A stretch of DNA of 64,000 nucleotides from Tamarix chinensis (lineage: Eukaryota; Streptophyta; Magnoliopsida; Caryophyllales; Tamaricaceae): positions 59,088,638 to 59,152,637 of the forward strand of contig CM060177.1 in NCBI GenBank assembly GCA_030549775.1. Reading direction: 5' to 3'. The notes beneath the pieces are model-generated. The model did not search any database. It saw nothing but the letters and a program-made list of their open reading frames with translations, and had not been told where the DNA came from. This document shows positions 22,831 through 34,480 of the stretch, piece by piece. A program made the position numbers and the translations under genes. The first letter of the stretch is position 1. Every line of letters begins with the position of its first letter.

Positions 22831-23234
22831 CCTGTACTCAATGTATATAAGAGAATGAAAATGGAATATACTTAATAAAATGATCTGGATCGTAATATGC
22901 CTTATGAGATGTTCATTTACTTGGTTATATTCCTTTATTATCTAATGTGGAAGCATGTCCTTGTGTATTCCTATTTTGATAGTGTTGTTTTCTTACTTAG
23001 TACGTAGCGTACTGACCACCCATTTTATGGGTGCTATTCATTCCCACAAGAAGAAGGCCTTAGATCTTATATGTAGGTGTTAGAGGATTAGGTAGATGAC
23101 TTTGCAACCTATAACACCTTATGTGGGGATGACTGACTCCATATATGTCAAGGTTGGGTGAAGAGTATATGCTATCCGACCTATGTATTAACTAGATACC
23201 CTTTTTGGACTCTTGACCCATGATATTCTACAAG

Positions 23235-24519
23235 GAATCAAGGGGAGAAAAGTTGGAAATGAAGAAAATACACCAAGAGAAGTTGTGCTGAAATTTTAAG
23301 GGAAGAATAGTGAAAGAACCAAAAACACAGCATCCCCATGTTTCCTAAACATGGTTTGTGTTAAAATCTCCGGCTTATATTCAGAATTTAGCAATTGGTA
23401 GAGAAGTTGGAGAAAAACACGGAGGTCGTGTGTTTCCTAAACACGGACCATTTTTTCCTTAAAATTTGTAACCGCTCACGCGACCTATTTTTTGATATAC
23501 TCTCTATCAATTCAGGGTTAAAAAATCATTTTTAGAATTCAAAACATTTGAATGTACTCTCTTTCTCTATTCCCTCTAGAATATACATGTATTTCACAAT
23601 TCCAACTTCCTTTATCTTCTTGTATTCTAGTGAACAATTGATAATCTGCAATTCAAGTGATAAATTCTTCTCTATTCCTTTATCAATTGCAAGTTCTACA
23701 TTTTGATTGAATGTAAGTAAAGTGTCTCCAAATGCTTTTTTATGTGATATCTAAGTATGCAGATGTTAGAGTGAATGAAATAGGGTAGGATGATTTGAGG
23801 ATGGAATTATGTTTCAAATATAACAACGTAATTTGAATGTTTGATTCTAGATGAAATTTAATTGAATTAACGGGTAGAATTGAATTATTTTGTATCATAG
23901 ATTAAGAATTTAAACTAATTAGATTGATCACCTATTTAGTTTAGAACTTAATCTCTGCTAAGACAACACAGTTAACCCGTAATTGTTAATTAATGTGTCT
24001 AGAGTAGCGAGACGATTAATTGTTAATCTTGTCCATTAATTCATACAATTGCATTATCCGAGCTTATGTGGTTATGATTTTAGTTGACTAATTTCCATTC
24101 ATAATGCTGCCATTAATTGAATCTAGTGTTCGTAACCTAGGTTATTAAATGGTTAGGTAATAAATTGAGAGCTTATTCTATTTATTAATATTGAGAGAAA
24201 GCAAAGAAATGAATTATTATGAGTTTCTAGAGGTCAACATTAAATCATATAGAATTATTCTTCTTCTTTGAGTACTTGATACCATGATTCCATCATCAAT
24301 TCATTCCTACCCTCATTTATCAAGTAGTGAGCAAAGTTTAATATAATTTAGATTTAGTATTAGAATTAATGAAATTGTATAATCGGGATTATAACATCAA
24401 TTACAAAATTAGTGATTAAAATATCATTCCTTGTGGGTTTGCCTCCTTCTTACCATTTACTACGTAATTAGGAATTAGGCTTTATGCATTAAATTTGTTG
24501 TGTATACGATAGCGCATCA
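23235..24519 (+). repeat. Athila-like LTR, copy A, 5' truncated
   Basis: Nearly identical to 29246-30605 of the second LTR; about 194 bp at the start are missing. It ends GCGCATCA. Eight filler bases (23227-23234) separate it from the upstream LTR. Two hairpin motifs lie at 23324-23362 and about 23410-23455. A 72-bp block of copy B (near 29757-29835) is absent here. Confidence 0.8.
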
Positions 24520-24930
24520 AATTTTTAGCATCGACGATAATAATCTTTAGTTTTGCTTTTGGTTTTGTTTCTTAATTTTTTCCAATAAATTCTCCAAGTA
24601 TGCTAATCTATTCTTTAATTGTGTGTAATGCTCAAGCACTCGCAATTGAGATTTTTCGCAATTGAGCATCAGGGAAAAATTATCCCGTCCATAGATCCAA
24701 ATTCTTCATCTCCGATTGCAACCCGAATAAGAAGGAAATTGGAGTACGCTCGCCATATTCAATTATCTTCTGAAAAATATTTTCCTTCATCTAGAGCAAC
24801 TAACATAAGAAAAGAAATTTGCGGTATTAGGCAAGAAGGAGGAGAATCATTACATGAATATTGGGAATGTTTTCAGAAATTATGTGGTAGTTGTCCAAAT
24901 CATCAAATTAGTTAGAAATTATTAATACAA
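24520..24930 (+). pseudogene. gag fragment, Athila type, with internal deletion (copy A)
   Basis: The open frame 24619-24915 contains IEHQGKIIPSIDPN and then KYFPSSRATNIRKEICGIRQ, EYWECFQKLCGSCPNHQIS, the C-terminal part of Athila gag. About 450 bp present in copy B between RHIPL and KYFPS are missing. The primer site region just after the LTR is degraded (TTTTTAGCATCGACG). Product would be a truncated capsid; certainly non-functional. Confidence 0.75.
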
Positions 24931-24947
24931 TAATTTTATGAAAAAAA

Positions 24948-25303
24948 AACACGGGGGCACCGTATTACCAAAACATGCCCCGTGTTTTTCTGTTAGAAGA
25001 GAAACAGAAAAGGTAGAAACATTCCACAATAACACAGGGGGCCTGTGTTTCCTTAATATAGCCCGTGTTTTTATATCAGGGAAATTTGCAGAGATTCCAT
25101 AAACTTTTCAAAAGAGCATAGGGGGTCCGCATTTTTCTGTCAGTCATTTTTTGCCAAATACCAGAAACTTTTCAAAATAACACAGGGGGTTCATGTTTCC
25201 CAAACACGACCCGTATTTTTCTATCAGGAATTTTTCCCGTGTACCAGAGAGTTCAAAAATAAACACAGGGGTACCGTATTTCCGAAATACGGTCTATGTT
25301 TCT
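24948..25303 (+). repeat. hairpin-forming repeats in the Athila interior, copy A
   Basis: Five units at 24948-24988, 25032-25070, 25115-25143, 25179-25220 and 25261-25301, each of the form CACGGGGG...CCGTATTTCC.AAATACGG...CCGTGTTTTTC, spaced by CAGAAACTTTTCAAAA-type linkers. The last is a perfect stem with arms ACCGTATTT and AAATACGGT (25273-25293). The same motif occurs twice in the LTR. Confidence 0.75.
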
Positions 25304-26187
25304 TGAAAAACTACTTATTTTTGCTCGTGTTTTCAGATCCACAAAACACGACCTCCCATCCTCCTTCGACGCTGTCTCTAACCTTTGATAAACTACCATT
25401 TCTCTCCTCTCAAATCCTCCATTTTCTTGCAAATTCTTTCAATTCCATTCATTCTCACTCTCATTCATCATTCCTACCACTCCTCCATCCATAGTTTTCT
25501 CTCTCAAAAATATTTCTATTGCTCATACCCCTGAAAAGTCAAAAAAACACTAACTTTAAACCCTAATTTCAATTCTTACTACAATCGTCCAGATTTAAGT
25601 GAATTACCTTAGGGTTTTTGTTTCATTCGACTTTCCTGAGCATTGTCAATATTCTTTCTGCAATTTCATTCATCAATATTCATAATCCTAAGGTATATGC
25701 CCTATTTCACATTCTTTGCCAAACTTGTTTGATTCTACACGTGTTGTTATAATTGTACAGAATACCTATTTGCGTGGAGACAAATTGTAATAATACATTT
25801 GCAATCGTGTGTTGAATTTGTTACCAAACTTACAATGTACATCATTGTTGATTTATTACAAGTTTAGGGCACATATTATGTAAATGATCCAAGTTGAAAT
25901 TTTGTTGCAAATTGCAATACATTCTTGGTAAATTAGGGGTATATGGTGAATTCATTCTTGTAAGATGAAATTCTTTATCCCAGCATATTGTGAATGTGGA
26001 TATGGTTATGAATGATGCATCTCAATGCCAATCATTTCATGGCACAAAATTTACTAAATTGCAAGCCAAGTATCACCATATTTGTTACATCAAATTTCAG
26101 TTCATGTGATACATTGGAAATAAAGACCAAACAAAATTTTATTACCTTCTAACCCACTATCCTTACTAATGTCTGTGTGTTTTGTAG
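25304..26187 (+). other. non-coding spacer before the ORF1/env-like gene
   Basis: Up to about 25760 it is colinear with 31830-32294 of copy B. It holds C/T-rich sequence and an AT-rich tail and no domain of pol. In a complete Athila element gag-pol would lie here; it is absent. Confidence 0.6.
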
Positions 26188-27313
26188 ATGGCACCCAAAA
26201 AGAAACAACGGATCAAGGGGGAATCTTCTAGACCTCGATCATCACCAAATCAACAACGGAACCGAAGAAACTCGCCAAATGAACTAGGTATCATATTTAA
26301 AACCCCGGAACAACAGCAAAGGTACGACTACTTATCTCAAAGGCGCATTATTGGCACTAGCTATTTGGATGATGGTTGTCTAAATACTGTAGGAATACAT
26401 GCTCAAGTAATGGAATTTCTATGGAATGTAGGCTTGCACAATTTCGTTTATTATACTAATCATACATATAGGCATTAAAATTAGAATTTCTCAGTACCTT
26501 CGAATTATGTGCTGATGTTAGTGATTCCCCAAATGACCAAGGATTTATTTGTTTTCGCCTTTCTAATGAGGATAGACAACTATCCTTGCATGAACTAGCA
26601 CATATTTTTATGTTGCCTCCGGGGGGTCATTGTATCATATTTCCCTGGTTCAATGTGAATAATATCTTCACTAAAATTGGTGATGTCTCCAATATGCCCA
26701 CCCTCGATACTTTTTGAATTTCAGAAGCCAAGGCATTTAGGATTTTCAATCTCATCTTTAGATATTTACAAAGACTCTTAGCTACAACCATTTTTGGGAG
26801 GAGGATAGTACAGGGGTGGTTCGCTCCATTGAAATTTATTTCATCAATGCTATGCTAAACCATAGTCGACTTGACACTGCTTATTTTCTAGCTAAGAAAT
26901 TTCAAAGGGTAGGTAATTCTAAATAGGGTGATATTGTCATCGGCTGTTTAATTACCACTATTTGTTTAAGTTTGGACATACCTCTTCCCGATGATATGCC
27001 CGTAGAAGTTATGAGCACTTGTATCGATATTGAACATTATCGTCTTATGCATCTTATCGAGCATGGGGGAAATGCATGGTATCTTTCATACCAAGGCCGT
27101 GCTCATTTCCCTCTACCGAACCCTATTAGAACCGATCCTTTCAACCCACGTAATTGGCAACCATTTGATGACGAGGATGCTCCTGCTCCTCTTGCCATTG
27201 AACATCTAATCCCTACTCATGGTGACCATGCACCACCGCCTCCTCCACGTCAATCACAAGCCGGTTCTTCTTCCTCTTCAACTTACATTCTCGAATGGAA
27301 TCTCGAGTTTTAA
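26188..27313 (+). pseudogene. Athila ORF1/env-like protein, broken
   Basis: The start MAPKKKQRIKGESSRPRSS has a basic nuclear-type N-terminus. The first frame gives YDYLSQRRIIGTSYLDD and VMEFLWNVGLHNFV; after a frameshift near 26475 comes LEFLSTFELCADVSD, FICFRLSNEDRQLSLHEL and LPPGGH; after a stop at 26717 comes FRYLQRLLATTIFGR; after another frame change GVVRSIEIYFINAM, YFLAKKFQRV and GDIVIGCLI; and finally the open frame 26972-27313 ending in PPPPRQSQAGSSSS. This order is that of the protein encoded by Athila and related plant gypsy elements (Athila ORF1 family). Its role in the element is unknown. At least two frameshifts and two stops make it a pseudogene. Confidence 0.75.
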
Positions 27314-29035
27314 ACCCAAGTCTATTCCCAATTGGATTCCATACACCAAAATCAAGAACAAATGATGGAGATGATGTAATCTCTTTATGAGTTTCATTTT
27401 GGACATCGAGACCCCCACCACCTCCTTCATAAATCTAATTCCTAATCTCTTTTTCTCTGGTTAGTTCATTGGGGACAATGAACAAGATAAGTAGAGGGAT
27501 GGACTTGTGTGCTTGTGATAATTTGTTAAGTTAGGATTAATTTGTTAAGTTAATATAGTCTTTGTGGGTGTTATGTGAATATATATGTAGTTTAACTTAT
27601 TCAATTTTATTTCTTTCTTCCTCTTTTGTTATACCTATTCTATTTAGGTAAATTGTGTTCTAAGTAGATAATCTTGTGTTGGTTGTTTGGTTCGTCTTGA
27701 AACAAGAAGTTTTAGATTTGAGTTATCCATTCATGGAGTAAAACAAAGTAATGGGACTGAATTATTTTCATAAAGGATATTTTTAAATCATATTGACTGA
27801 TTTGATCACCATCTTCCGAAACCTTAAAAACAAAAATTGAGAATGTGATAATAGTGAAGGAAAGAAAGTTAGAATGGTTAGGAATCAATCCATGCATTGA
27901 ATATGAATGAGATGAAATGAAACTAAAAATTTGTAGATACACCATTGTGAGCGCTTGACCTTAATCATTGGATACATTGTTTGTCCAGAAAATATTTTCT
28001 TTTTGTGTGTGCTCTCCAATGGTATGTGAAACTAGAATTTGCCATTAATTCTCTTCAAGACTGCATAGAACTTTAGGATATTTGAAAATGATGAAGGCAA
28101 ATGTTTTCTTTCTTTATTAGCTACAAAAAACAAAAAGCTTACCTTAACAATTATTATCCATTTGCATAAACCCTTTTGAGCCTAAGGCTTATTCTATTGA
28201 TTTAACCTTCATTAACAACTAATACCCGTATGAATTTTCCTTCCCTACTCTATAACTAGTGAAGCAATAAATATTAATGGAAAACGTTTGTTGATAAGTT
28301 TAAATCCAAGTATGGGGGTGCAAAATTTTGGTGAAGGAGATGAAAAAAATCTTTTATTCTTTATATAGTTGAAGGGTAAGGGTAAGATAATTTTTTTTGA
28401 AGGATTGTACCTTATATATATATAAGTGTAAAAAAATGTATATATATATATATACATATACATACATATACATATATACTTTGCTTCTCTAGTTGGTAGA
28501 GTCTAGCCACAATCCCAAAATTCTATCTTACCTTAAAACCCTAGTCCCATTACAACCAAATTTAAGACCTTTTGATTCTTATATACTTTAGTTCTTTTCG
28601 GTAATGGCGAATTGAGATTAATGGCAAACATATGGGCGATCATTATCATTTGGAGAAGTTTTGAGAGTAAACACATCACACCATACACACATAAGATTGA
28701 GTGTTTTCACGTACCAAAAGTAAGAATCTATCAATTTAAATTTCATTAATCTTAATCTAACTTTGCATGGCGAGATACTAACTATATTAACTCTCGTTCC
28801 CTACACATTTAAGCATTTGATAAGACTGTTTGTAAGGTGAGTTAGATGTTTGATCCAAAATATTTTCATCATTGTACTTTTATGATTTATAAGTGTTTTA
28901 AGTCCGAATGTATTGTTAAGCTTTGTGAATGAATAATTCTAGTCTTACAATTCTTGTAATTCGTGACTTATCTCACTTGCATTTCTTGATGTACTCATGT
29001 GCATATTATGATTTTTCTTGAGGACAAGCAATGAT
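27314..29035 (+). other. 3' non-coding region of the Athila-like element
   Basis: AT-rich; begins with CATTGGGGACAATG (about 27467), a motif seen near the 3' end of many Athila-type elements. It contains TA dinucleotide tracts at 28411-28424 and 28438-28453. No gene is supported; the minus-strand frames here are short and unconvincing. Confidence 0.55.
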
Positions 29036-29052
29036 TTAAGCATGGGGGTATT
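29036..29052 (+). other. polypurine tract region of the Athila-like element
   Basis: TTAAGCATGGGGGTATT directly precedes LTR B. GGACAAGCAATGATTTAAG upstream is typical of this lineage. Confidence 0.7.
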
Positions 29053-30605
29053 TGATTAATGGAATTTATAGGTTATTTTCATGCATAAAAATGGCATTTA
29101 TCCCTCATTAATTTTATAAGATTTAATCTTTTCTTCTAGTTTTTCTCTTTTGAATAGATTTTGCAAGAAAAGATAAAATTGAAGAAATTCAAAGGAGAAA
29201 TCAATGAAAAGAAGAAATCAAGCAAAGAACACATCAATAAACATTGAATCAAGGGGAGAAAAGTTGGAAATGAAGCAAATACACCAAGAGAAGTTGTGCT
29301 GAAATTTTAAGGGAAGAATAGTGAAAGAACCAAAAACACAGCATCCCCATGTTTCCTAAACATGGTTTGTGTTAAAATCTCCGGCTTATATTCAGAATTT
29401 AGCAATTGGTAGAGAAGTTGGAGAAAAACATGGAGGTCGTGTATTTCCTAAACACGGACCATTTTTTCCTTAAAATTTGTAACCGCTCACGCGACCTATT
29501 TTTTGATATACTCTCTATCAATTCAGGGTTCAAAAATCAGTTTTAGAATTCAAAACATTTGAATGTACTCTCTTTCTCTATTCCCTCTAGAATATACATG
29601 TATTTCACAATTCCAACTTCCTTTATCTTCTTGTATTCTAGTGAACAATTGATAATCTGCAATTCAAGTGATAAATTCTTCTCTATTCCTTTATCAATTA
29701 CAAGTTCTACATTTTGATTGAATGTAAGTAAAGTGTCTCCAAATGCTTTTTTATGTGTCTTACTATTAGTGGGTTGTTATTATTATTGGATGTTGTTTGT
29801 ATTAATTACAAGTTATTGCATGTTATAGTGTGATATCTAAGTATGAAGATGTTAGAGTAAATAAAATAGGGTAGGATGATTTGAGGATGGAATTATGTTT
29901 CAAATATAAGAACGTAATTTGAATGTTTGATTCTAGATGAAATTTAATTGAATTAACAGATGGAATTGAATGATTTCGTATCATAGATTAAGAATTTAAA
30001 CTAATTAGATTGATTACCTATTTAGTTTAGAACTTAATCCCCGCTAATACAACACAATTAACCCGTAATTTTTAATTAATGTGTCTAGAGTAACATGAAG
30101 ATTGATTGTTAATCTTGTCCATTAATTCTTACAATTGCATAGTCCGAGCTTATGTGGTTATGATTGTAGTTGACTGCTTTCCAATCATAATTCTGCCAGT
30201 AATTGAATCTAGTGATCGTAACCTAGGTTAATAAAGGGTTAGGTAATAAATTGAGAGCTTATCCAATTTATTAATATTGAGAGAAAGAAAAAAAATGAAT
30301 TATTATGAGTTTCTATAGGTCAACATTAAATCATATAGAATTATTCTTCTTCTTTGAGTATTTGATACCTTGATTCCATCATCAATTCGTTCCTACCCTC
30401 ATTTTTCAAGTAGTGAGCAAAGTTTAATATAATTTAGATTTAGTATTAAAATTAATAAAATTGTATAACCGGGTTTATAACATCAATTACAAAATTAGTG
30501 ATTAAAACACTATTCTTTTTGGGTTCGACTCCTTCTTACCATTTACTAAATAATTGGGAATTTCGATTTATGCACTAAATTTGTTGTGTATACGACAACA
30601 CATCA
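29053..30605 (+). repeat. Athila-like LTR, copy B, complete (1553 bp)
   Basis: Starts TGATTAATGG after the polypurine tract and ends ACACATCA before the primer site. Hairpin motifs at 29335-29373 and about 29418-29465. It serves as 3' LTR of the left interior and 5' LTR of the right interior. Confidence 0.85.
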
Positions 30606-30611
30606 AATTTT

Positions 30612-30629
30612 TGGCTCCGTTGTTGGGGA
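30612..30629 (+). other. primer binding site, Athila type
   Basis: TGGCTCCGTTGTTGGGGA, close to the TGGCGCCGTTGCCGGGGA site that Athila-group elements use (tRNA-Asp). Copy A has lost it. Confidence 0.7.
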
Positions 30630-30651
30630 ATGGCGATTATGATCTTTAGTT

Positions 30652-31460
30652 TTGTTTTTGGTGTTGTTTCTTATTTTTGTTTTCAATAAATTCTCCAAGT
30701 ATACTCATATATTTTTAATTGTGTGTAATGCTCAGGCACTCACAATTGAGCATCAAGGACAAATTATCCCATCTGTACATCCAAATTCTTCATCTCCGAT
30801 TGTAACCCGAACAAGAAGGAAATTAAAGTACGCTCGTCATATTCCATTACCTTTTGAAGTAAGTTCCATATATTTGGAAGAAGACCACATAGAGGCTTTG
30901 TTTAATAGACCATGTCACATCGATCCACCTATGGCAGATCAAACCCTCAAGGAGCCAGTAGCTCCTATGTTCAACCCTAATCTTTTATGCATTAATTATC
31001 CTACTGATAATGATACTTGTGAGATCAATCCTGGATTAATACGTGCTTTACCTATTTTTACAAGATTAAGTGACAACAACTCCATGGGTTCAGGTTGTTT
31101 CACTGATCCCAATAAATTTCTTAAGGAATTCCATATAGCATGTTCCGGTATGAAATTGAATGGAGTAAGTGTAGAATAACTTAAACTCAAAGTTTTTCCT
31201 TTTGCTTTAGCTGATGCTACTAAGGAATGGTTATATGATTTACTAGCGGGTCCGTGAATACTTGGACTGATATGCAAAAGGTTTTCCTTGAAAAATATTT
31301 TCCTTCATCTAGAGCAATTAAATATGAAAATAAATTTGCGGTACTAGGCAAGATGGAGGAGAATCATTACATGAATATTGGGAACGTTTTTCAGAAATTA
31401 TGTGGTAGTTTTCCTAATTATCAAATTAGTGAGCAATTATTAATACAATAATTTTATGAA
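30652..31460 (+). pseudogene. gag, Athila type (copy B)
   Basis: Capsid precursor of the Athila group. The first open part (to 31179) has RTRRKLKYARHIPLP, MADQTLKEPVAPMFNPN, GLIRALPIFTRLS, FLKEFHIACSGMKLNGVSVE; after a stop the frame goes on with LKLKVFPFALADATKEWLYD; a frameshift near 31245 leads to WTDMQKVFLEKYFPSSRA and YQISEQLLIQ. Order and motifs are those of Athila gag. No zinc knuckle and no pol follow: at 31460 the reading frame runs into the hairpin repeats. Confidence 0.8.
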
Positions 31461-31461
31461 A

Positions 31462-31830
31462 AAAAACATGGGGGCACTGTATTACCAAAACACACCCTGT
31501 GTTTTTCCGTCCGAAGAAATATAAAAAAGGAAGAATCATTCCATAATAACACGGGGGGCCCATGTTTTTATATTAGGGAAATTTGTAGAGATTCTAGAAA
31601 CTTTTCAAAAGAGTACGGGGGGGGGGGGGGTCTGTATTTCCCAAATACGGACCATGTTTTTCTGTCAGTCGATTTTTTTCCAAATTCCAGAAACTTTTCA
31701 AAATAACATGGGGGGTCCATGTTTCCCAAACACAACCCTTATTTTTCTATCAGGAATTTTTCCCGTGTACTATAAAGTTCAAAAATAAACATGGGGGTAC
31801 CGTATTTCCGAAATACGGTCCATGTTTCTT
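31462..31830 (+). repeat. hairpin-forming repeats in the Athila interior, copy B
   Basis: Colinear with 24948-25303. The last unit is a long stem: AAACATGG (31788-31795), ACCGTATTT (31799-31807), loop CCG, AAATACGGT, CCATGTTT (to 31827). A run of 14 G lies at 31617-31630 inside one unit. Confidence 0.75.
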
Positions 31831-32294
31831 GAAAAACTACTTATTTCTGCCTGTGTTTAGATCCATAAAACATGACCTCCCATCCTCCTTCGATGATGTC
31901 TCTGACCTGCGATAAGCTACCATTTCTCTCATCTCAAATCCTCCATTTTCTTACAAATTCTTTCAATTGCATTCATTATCACTCTCATTCATTATTCGTA
32001 CCACTCCTCCATCCATAGTTTGCTCTCTCAAAAGTATTTCTATTGCTCATACCCCTGAAAAGTCAAAAAAACACTAACTTCAAACTGTAATTTCAATTCT
32101 TGCTACAATCGTCCAGATTTAAGTGAATTACCTTAGGGTTTTTGTTTCATTCGACTTTCCTGAGCATTGTCAATCTTCTTTCTGCAATTTCATTCATCAA
32201 TATTCATAATCCTAAGGTATATGCCCTATTTCACATTCTTTGCCAAAATTTTTTGATTCTACATGTGTTGTTATAATTGTGTAGAATACCTATT

Positions 32295-32585
32295 CCTGAG
32301 TAGCAGGCTTTTCAGCAGTGAACCTACTAGCAGCCTTAGTAGCAGTATTAGTAGAGAGCACATGCCCCACCTAATTAACAACCTAGTGAGAGTCAAGGGA
32401 GTCTGTAGTGGCCTTGCACTTTTCCTCAGAAAGGAGGAGGCTAGTCCCAGAGTTCTGGAGGGTATCGTGGAGGATACCAGGGAGGACAGTCTAGCGGGTG
32501 CCTGAATGTCATCAGCTAGGCAGAGGTTGATAGGCAGTTAGATCTGGTCATTGGTACATTCTCAATCCTATCACTACCAGTCTAT
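32295..32585 (+). pseudogene. gag-pro linker of a Tekay-like element
   Basis: Begins at the junction with Athila sequence (the copies diverge after GAATACCTATT). Towards the end the frame reads GCLNVISXAEVDRQLD, matching YLNVISQAEADRQLD just before the protease of the minus-strand element (about 11300). The zinc knuckle itself is not recognisable. Confidence 0.5.
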
Positions 32586-33100
32586 GTGTTTTTTGATTCA
32601 AGAGCATATCTGTCATTTGTATTTTGTTCATTTGTTGCTATAGCTACTTGGGCTTCATCTTCTTCTATATTTATATATGTGATGTTTCCTTATGGGGATA
32701 AAATGGAATGTATTAGGGTCTACTCAAATGTGGCCTTAGAGATAGGTGGGGTAAACTTCCTAGTGGACTTGGTTGAGATGGACCTTTAGGATTTCAACGT
32801 TATCCTTGGAATAGATATGTTAGGGAGGTATAAGGCAGTGATAGATTGTTCGCAAGAGCGAGTCGTGCTTTAGGGGTCTCAAGGTGCTATGGTCTCTTAT
32901 CAAAGATGCAAGCCTAGGCCTATGACGAAGTTCATATATACCCATACATTCTATTCCTCAGTGTTGAGAGGTTTCCCTATGTTCTTATGTGGGATTCAGG
33001 AGCTGAACAAGGATGTGTCAGCATGGGAGGGCATTCTAGTTGTTATGAGTTTCCAAATGTGTTTCCTAAAGAGATTCCAGGTATGCCGCCTATTCGGGAG
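32586..33100 (+). pseudogene. aspartic protease (Tekay-like), active site altered
   Basis: Frame with VFFDSRAYLSFVFCSF (DSR in place of the D-S/T-G active site), MFPYGDKMECIRVYS, GVNFLVDLVEMDL, then after a stop FNVILGIDMLGRYKAV. Then a linker equivalent to the one before RT in the minus-strand copy (VQELNK versus IQELNK). Stops and frame changes at about 32789 and 32990. Confidence 0.75.
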
Positions 33101-33920
33101 ATAGATTTCACCATTGAGTTGGTGCCAGGGCCGAACCTATTTCTAAATCACTATATTGAATGGCACAGGTGGAGTTGAGAGAGTTAAAGACTCAATTAAA
33201 GGACTTGTTAGCTCACGGGCATAATCATATGAGTGTGTCTCCATATGGAGCATTTGTGTTGTTTGTGAAGAAAAAGGATGGGAGCCTTTGCTTGTGTATA
33301 GATTACCGAGGATTGAATTAGTTGAGGTGAAGAACCGCTACCCACTTCCTCGGATAGACGACTTATTTGATCAGCTTCAGGGTGCTTCGACCTTCTCAAC
33401 GGTTAACTTGAGGTCAGGTTATCATCAATTGTGTATTGCCAAGGCAGACATCATGAATACAGCCTTTAGGATATGGTACGGGAACTATGAGTTTACAGTG
33501 ATGCCTTTTTGGCTCACTAATGCTTCTGCCATTTTTATGGACCTGACAACGAGGATTTTTCAACTATTCCTCGATCAGTTTGTTGTTGTTTTCATTGATG
33601 ATATTTTCGTTTACTCTCAAAGTAAAGAGGAGCATGAGTAGCATCTACAGATGATTTTATCACTTCCAATAGAGCTTAAGTTGTATGCTAAACTCTCTAA
33701 GTGTGAGTTTTAGCTTCAGGATGTGGCATTTTTGGGACATGTATTGTCAGCAGGAGGAGAAACTTTGGAGCTGATGAAGATTCTAGCAGTGACTAAGTGG
33801 AAGGCACCCACTAGCATCTCTGAGGTACGTAGTTTCCTAGGTTTGGCCGGTTACTACAAAACCTTTATTTAGGATTTCTCAAAGATAGCTGCTCTTTAAC
33901 AAAAATTCTAAAGAATATGA
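33101..33920 (+). pseudogene. reverse transcriptase (Tekay-like), broken
   Basis: IREIDFTIELVPG, then [50 protein letters not shown], and the catalytic box [13 protein letters not shown] with both aspartates kept. After a stop at 33639 the connection domain follows: YAKLSKCEF, VAFLGHVLSAGG, SFLGLAGYYKTFI. The G of MPFGLTNAP is W here. Several stops (33639, 33711, 33870) show decay. Confidence 0.8.
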
Positions 33921-34480
33921 CTAGATTTCAGTGGGATGACACTTGTAAGAGAGCATTTTAGGAGTTGAAGCAGTGGTTGACTACAACACTGGTTTTAACC
34001 TTGCCTTCAGGTTTAGATTGATTTGAGGTCTATAGTAATGCCTTGAAGCATCAAACTGGTTGTGTTCTAACGTAGCATGGTATGGTCGTGGCTTATACTT
34101 CTCGCTATTTGAATCAACATGAGTATAATTAATAGATGCATGATCTAGAGTTAGCTGCAGTTGTTTTTGCATTGTAGATTTAGAGGCATTATCTATATGG
34201 GATGAAGTGAAAATTCTACATTAACCATAAGAGCCTAGAGTATATGTTCACTTAGAAGGAGCTAAATATGAGGTAGAGGAGATGGCTTAAGTTGATAAAG
34301 GCCTACGACATCGATTTGACCTACCACAAGGGTAAGGCCAATGTCATCATGGATGCCTTGAGTAGGAAAACATCACATTCTTTGGTTCTACTATGGATAC
34401 TAGTCGTTTACTGGAGGAGTTTCATGAGATGGGGATAGAGATGATCTAGCACGGTGACCTAGAGGTTCGAATGAGTGCAC
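33921..34480 (+). pseudogene. RNase H and linker (Tekay-like), truncated by a head-to-head junction
   Basis: Continues as QWDD, ELKQWLTTT, FEVYSNALKHQTGCVL, SRYLNQHEYN, LELAAVVFAL, HYLYGMK, DIDLTYHKGKANVIMDALSRK: the RNase H domain ending in the N-[VA]-DALSR motif. The first catalytic D reads N (YSN). The spacer LLEEFHEMGIEM follows. At about 34480 it meets minus-strand CRM-like sequence; integrase is missing. Confidence 0.75.

Larger units (their letters stand above)
20242..23226 (+). repeat. right part of the split Tekay-type LTR
   Basis: Resumes the LTR begun at 9084 after the TTTCC duplication. It follows the solo LTR at 58733-62347 in order: CTT-rich stretch, C/T-rich stretch, TTGTTGGTGGTATTC (about 21260), AT-rich block with repeated TATGAAATATGGGTTGA (21500-21700), the AATAGTGG motif array, then GTACTGACCACC and GGGTGCTATTCATTCCCA at about 23010-23045. 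It stops at about 23226, short of the last 180 bp, at the junction with the Athila-like LTR. Confidence 0.7.
23235..32294 (+). mobile_element. Athila-like gypsy retrotransposon, partial tandem (LTR-internal-LTR-internal), no pol
   Basis: Order: truncated LTR A, interior with gag fragment, hairpin repeats, ORF1/env-like gene and polypurine tract, complete LTR B, then a second interior (primer site, gag, hairpin repeats) cut at 32294. Both ends are truncated, so there is no target duplication. The two interiors are colinear from the primer site to about 25760/32294. Neither copy has protease, RT or integrase; the gap between gag and ORF1 is filled by non-coding hairpin repeats. Unequal recombination between LTRs of two copies would explain the arrangement. 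Confidence 0.75.

Noticed and set aside
24948..25303. Possible CRISPR-like repeat array
   Set aside because: Repeats are palindromic and spaced, but irregular and inside a plant retrotransposon; there are no unique spacers and no cas genes.
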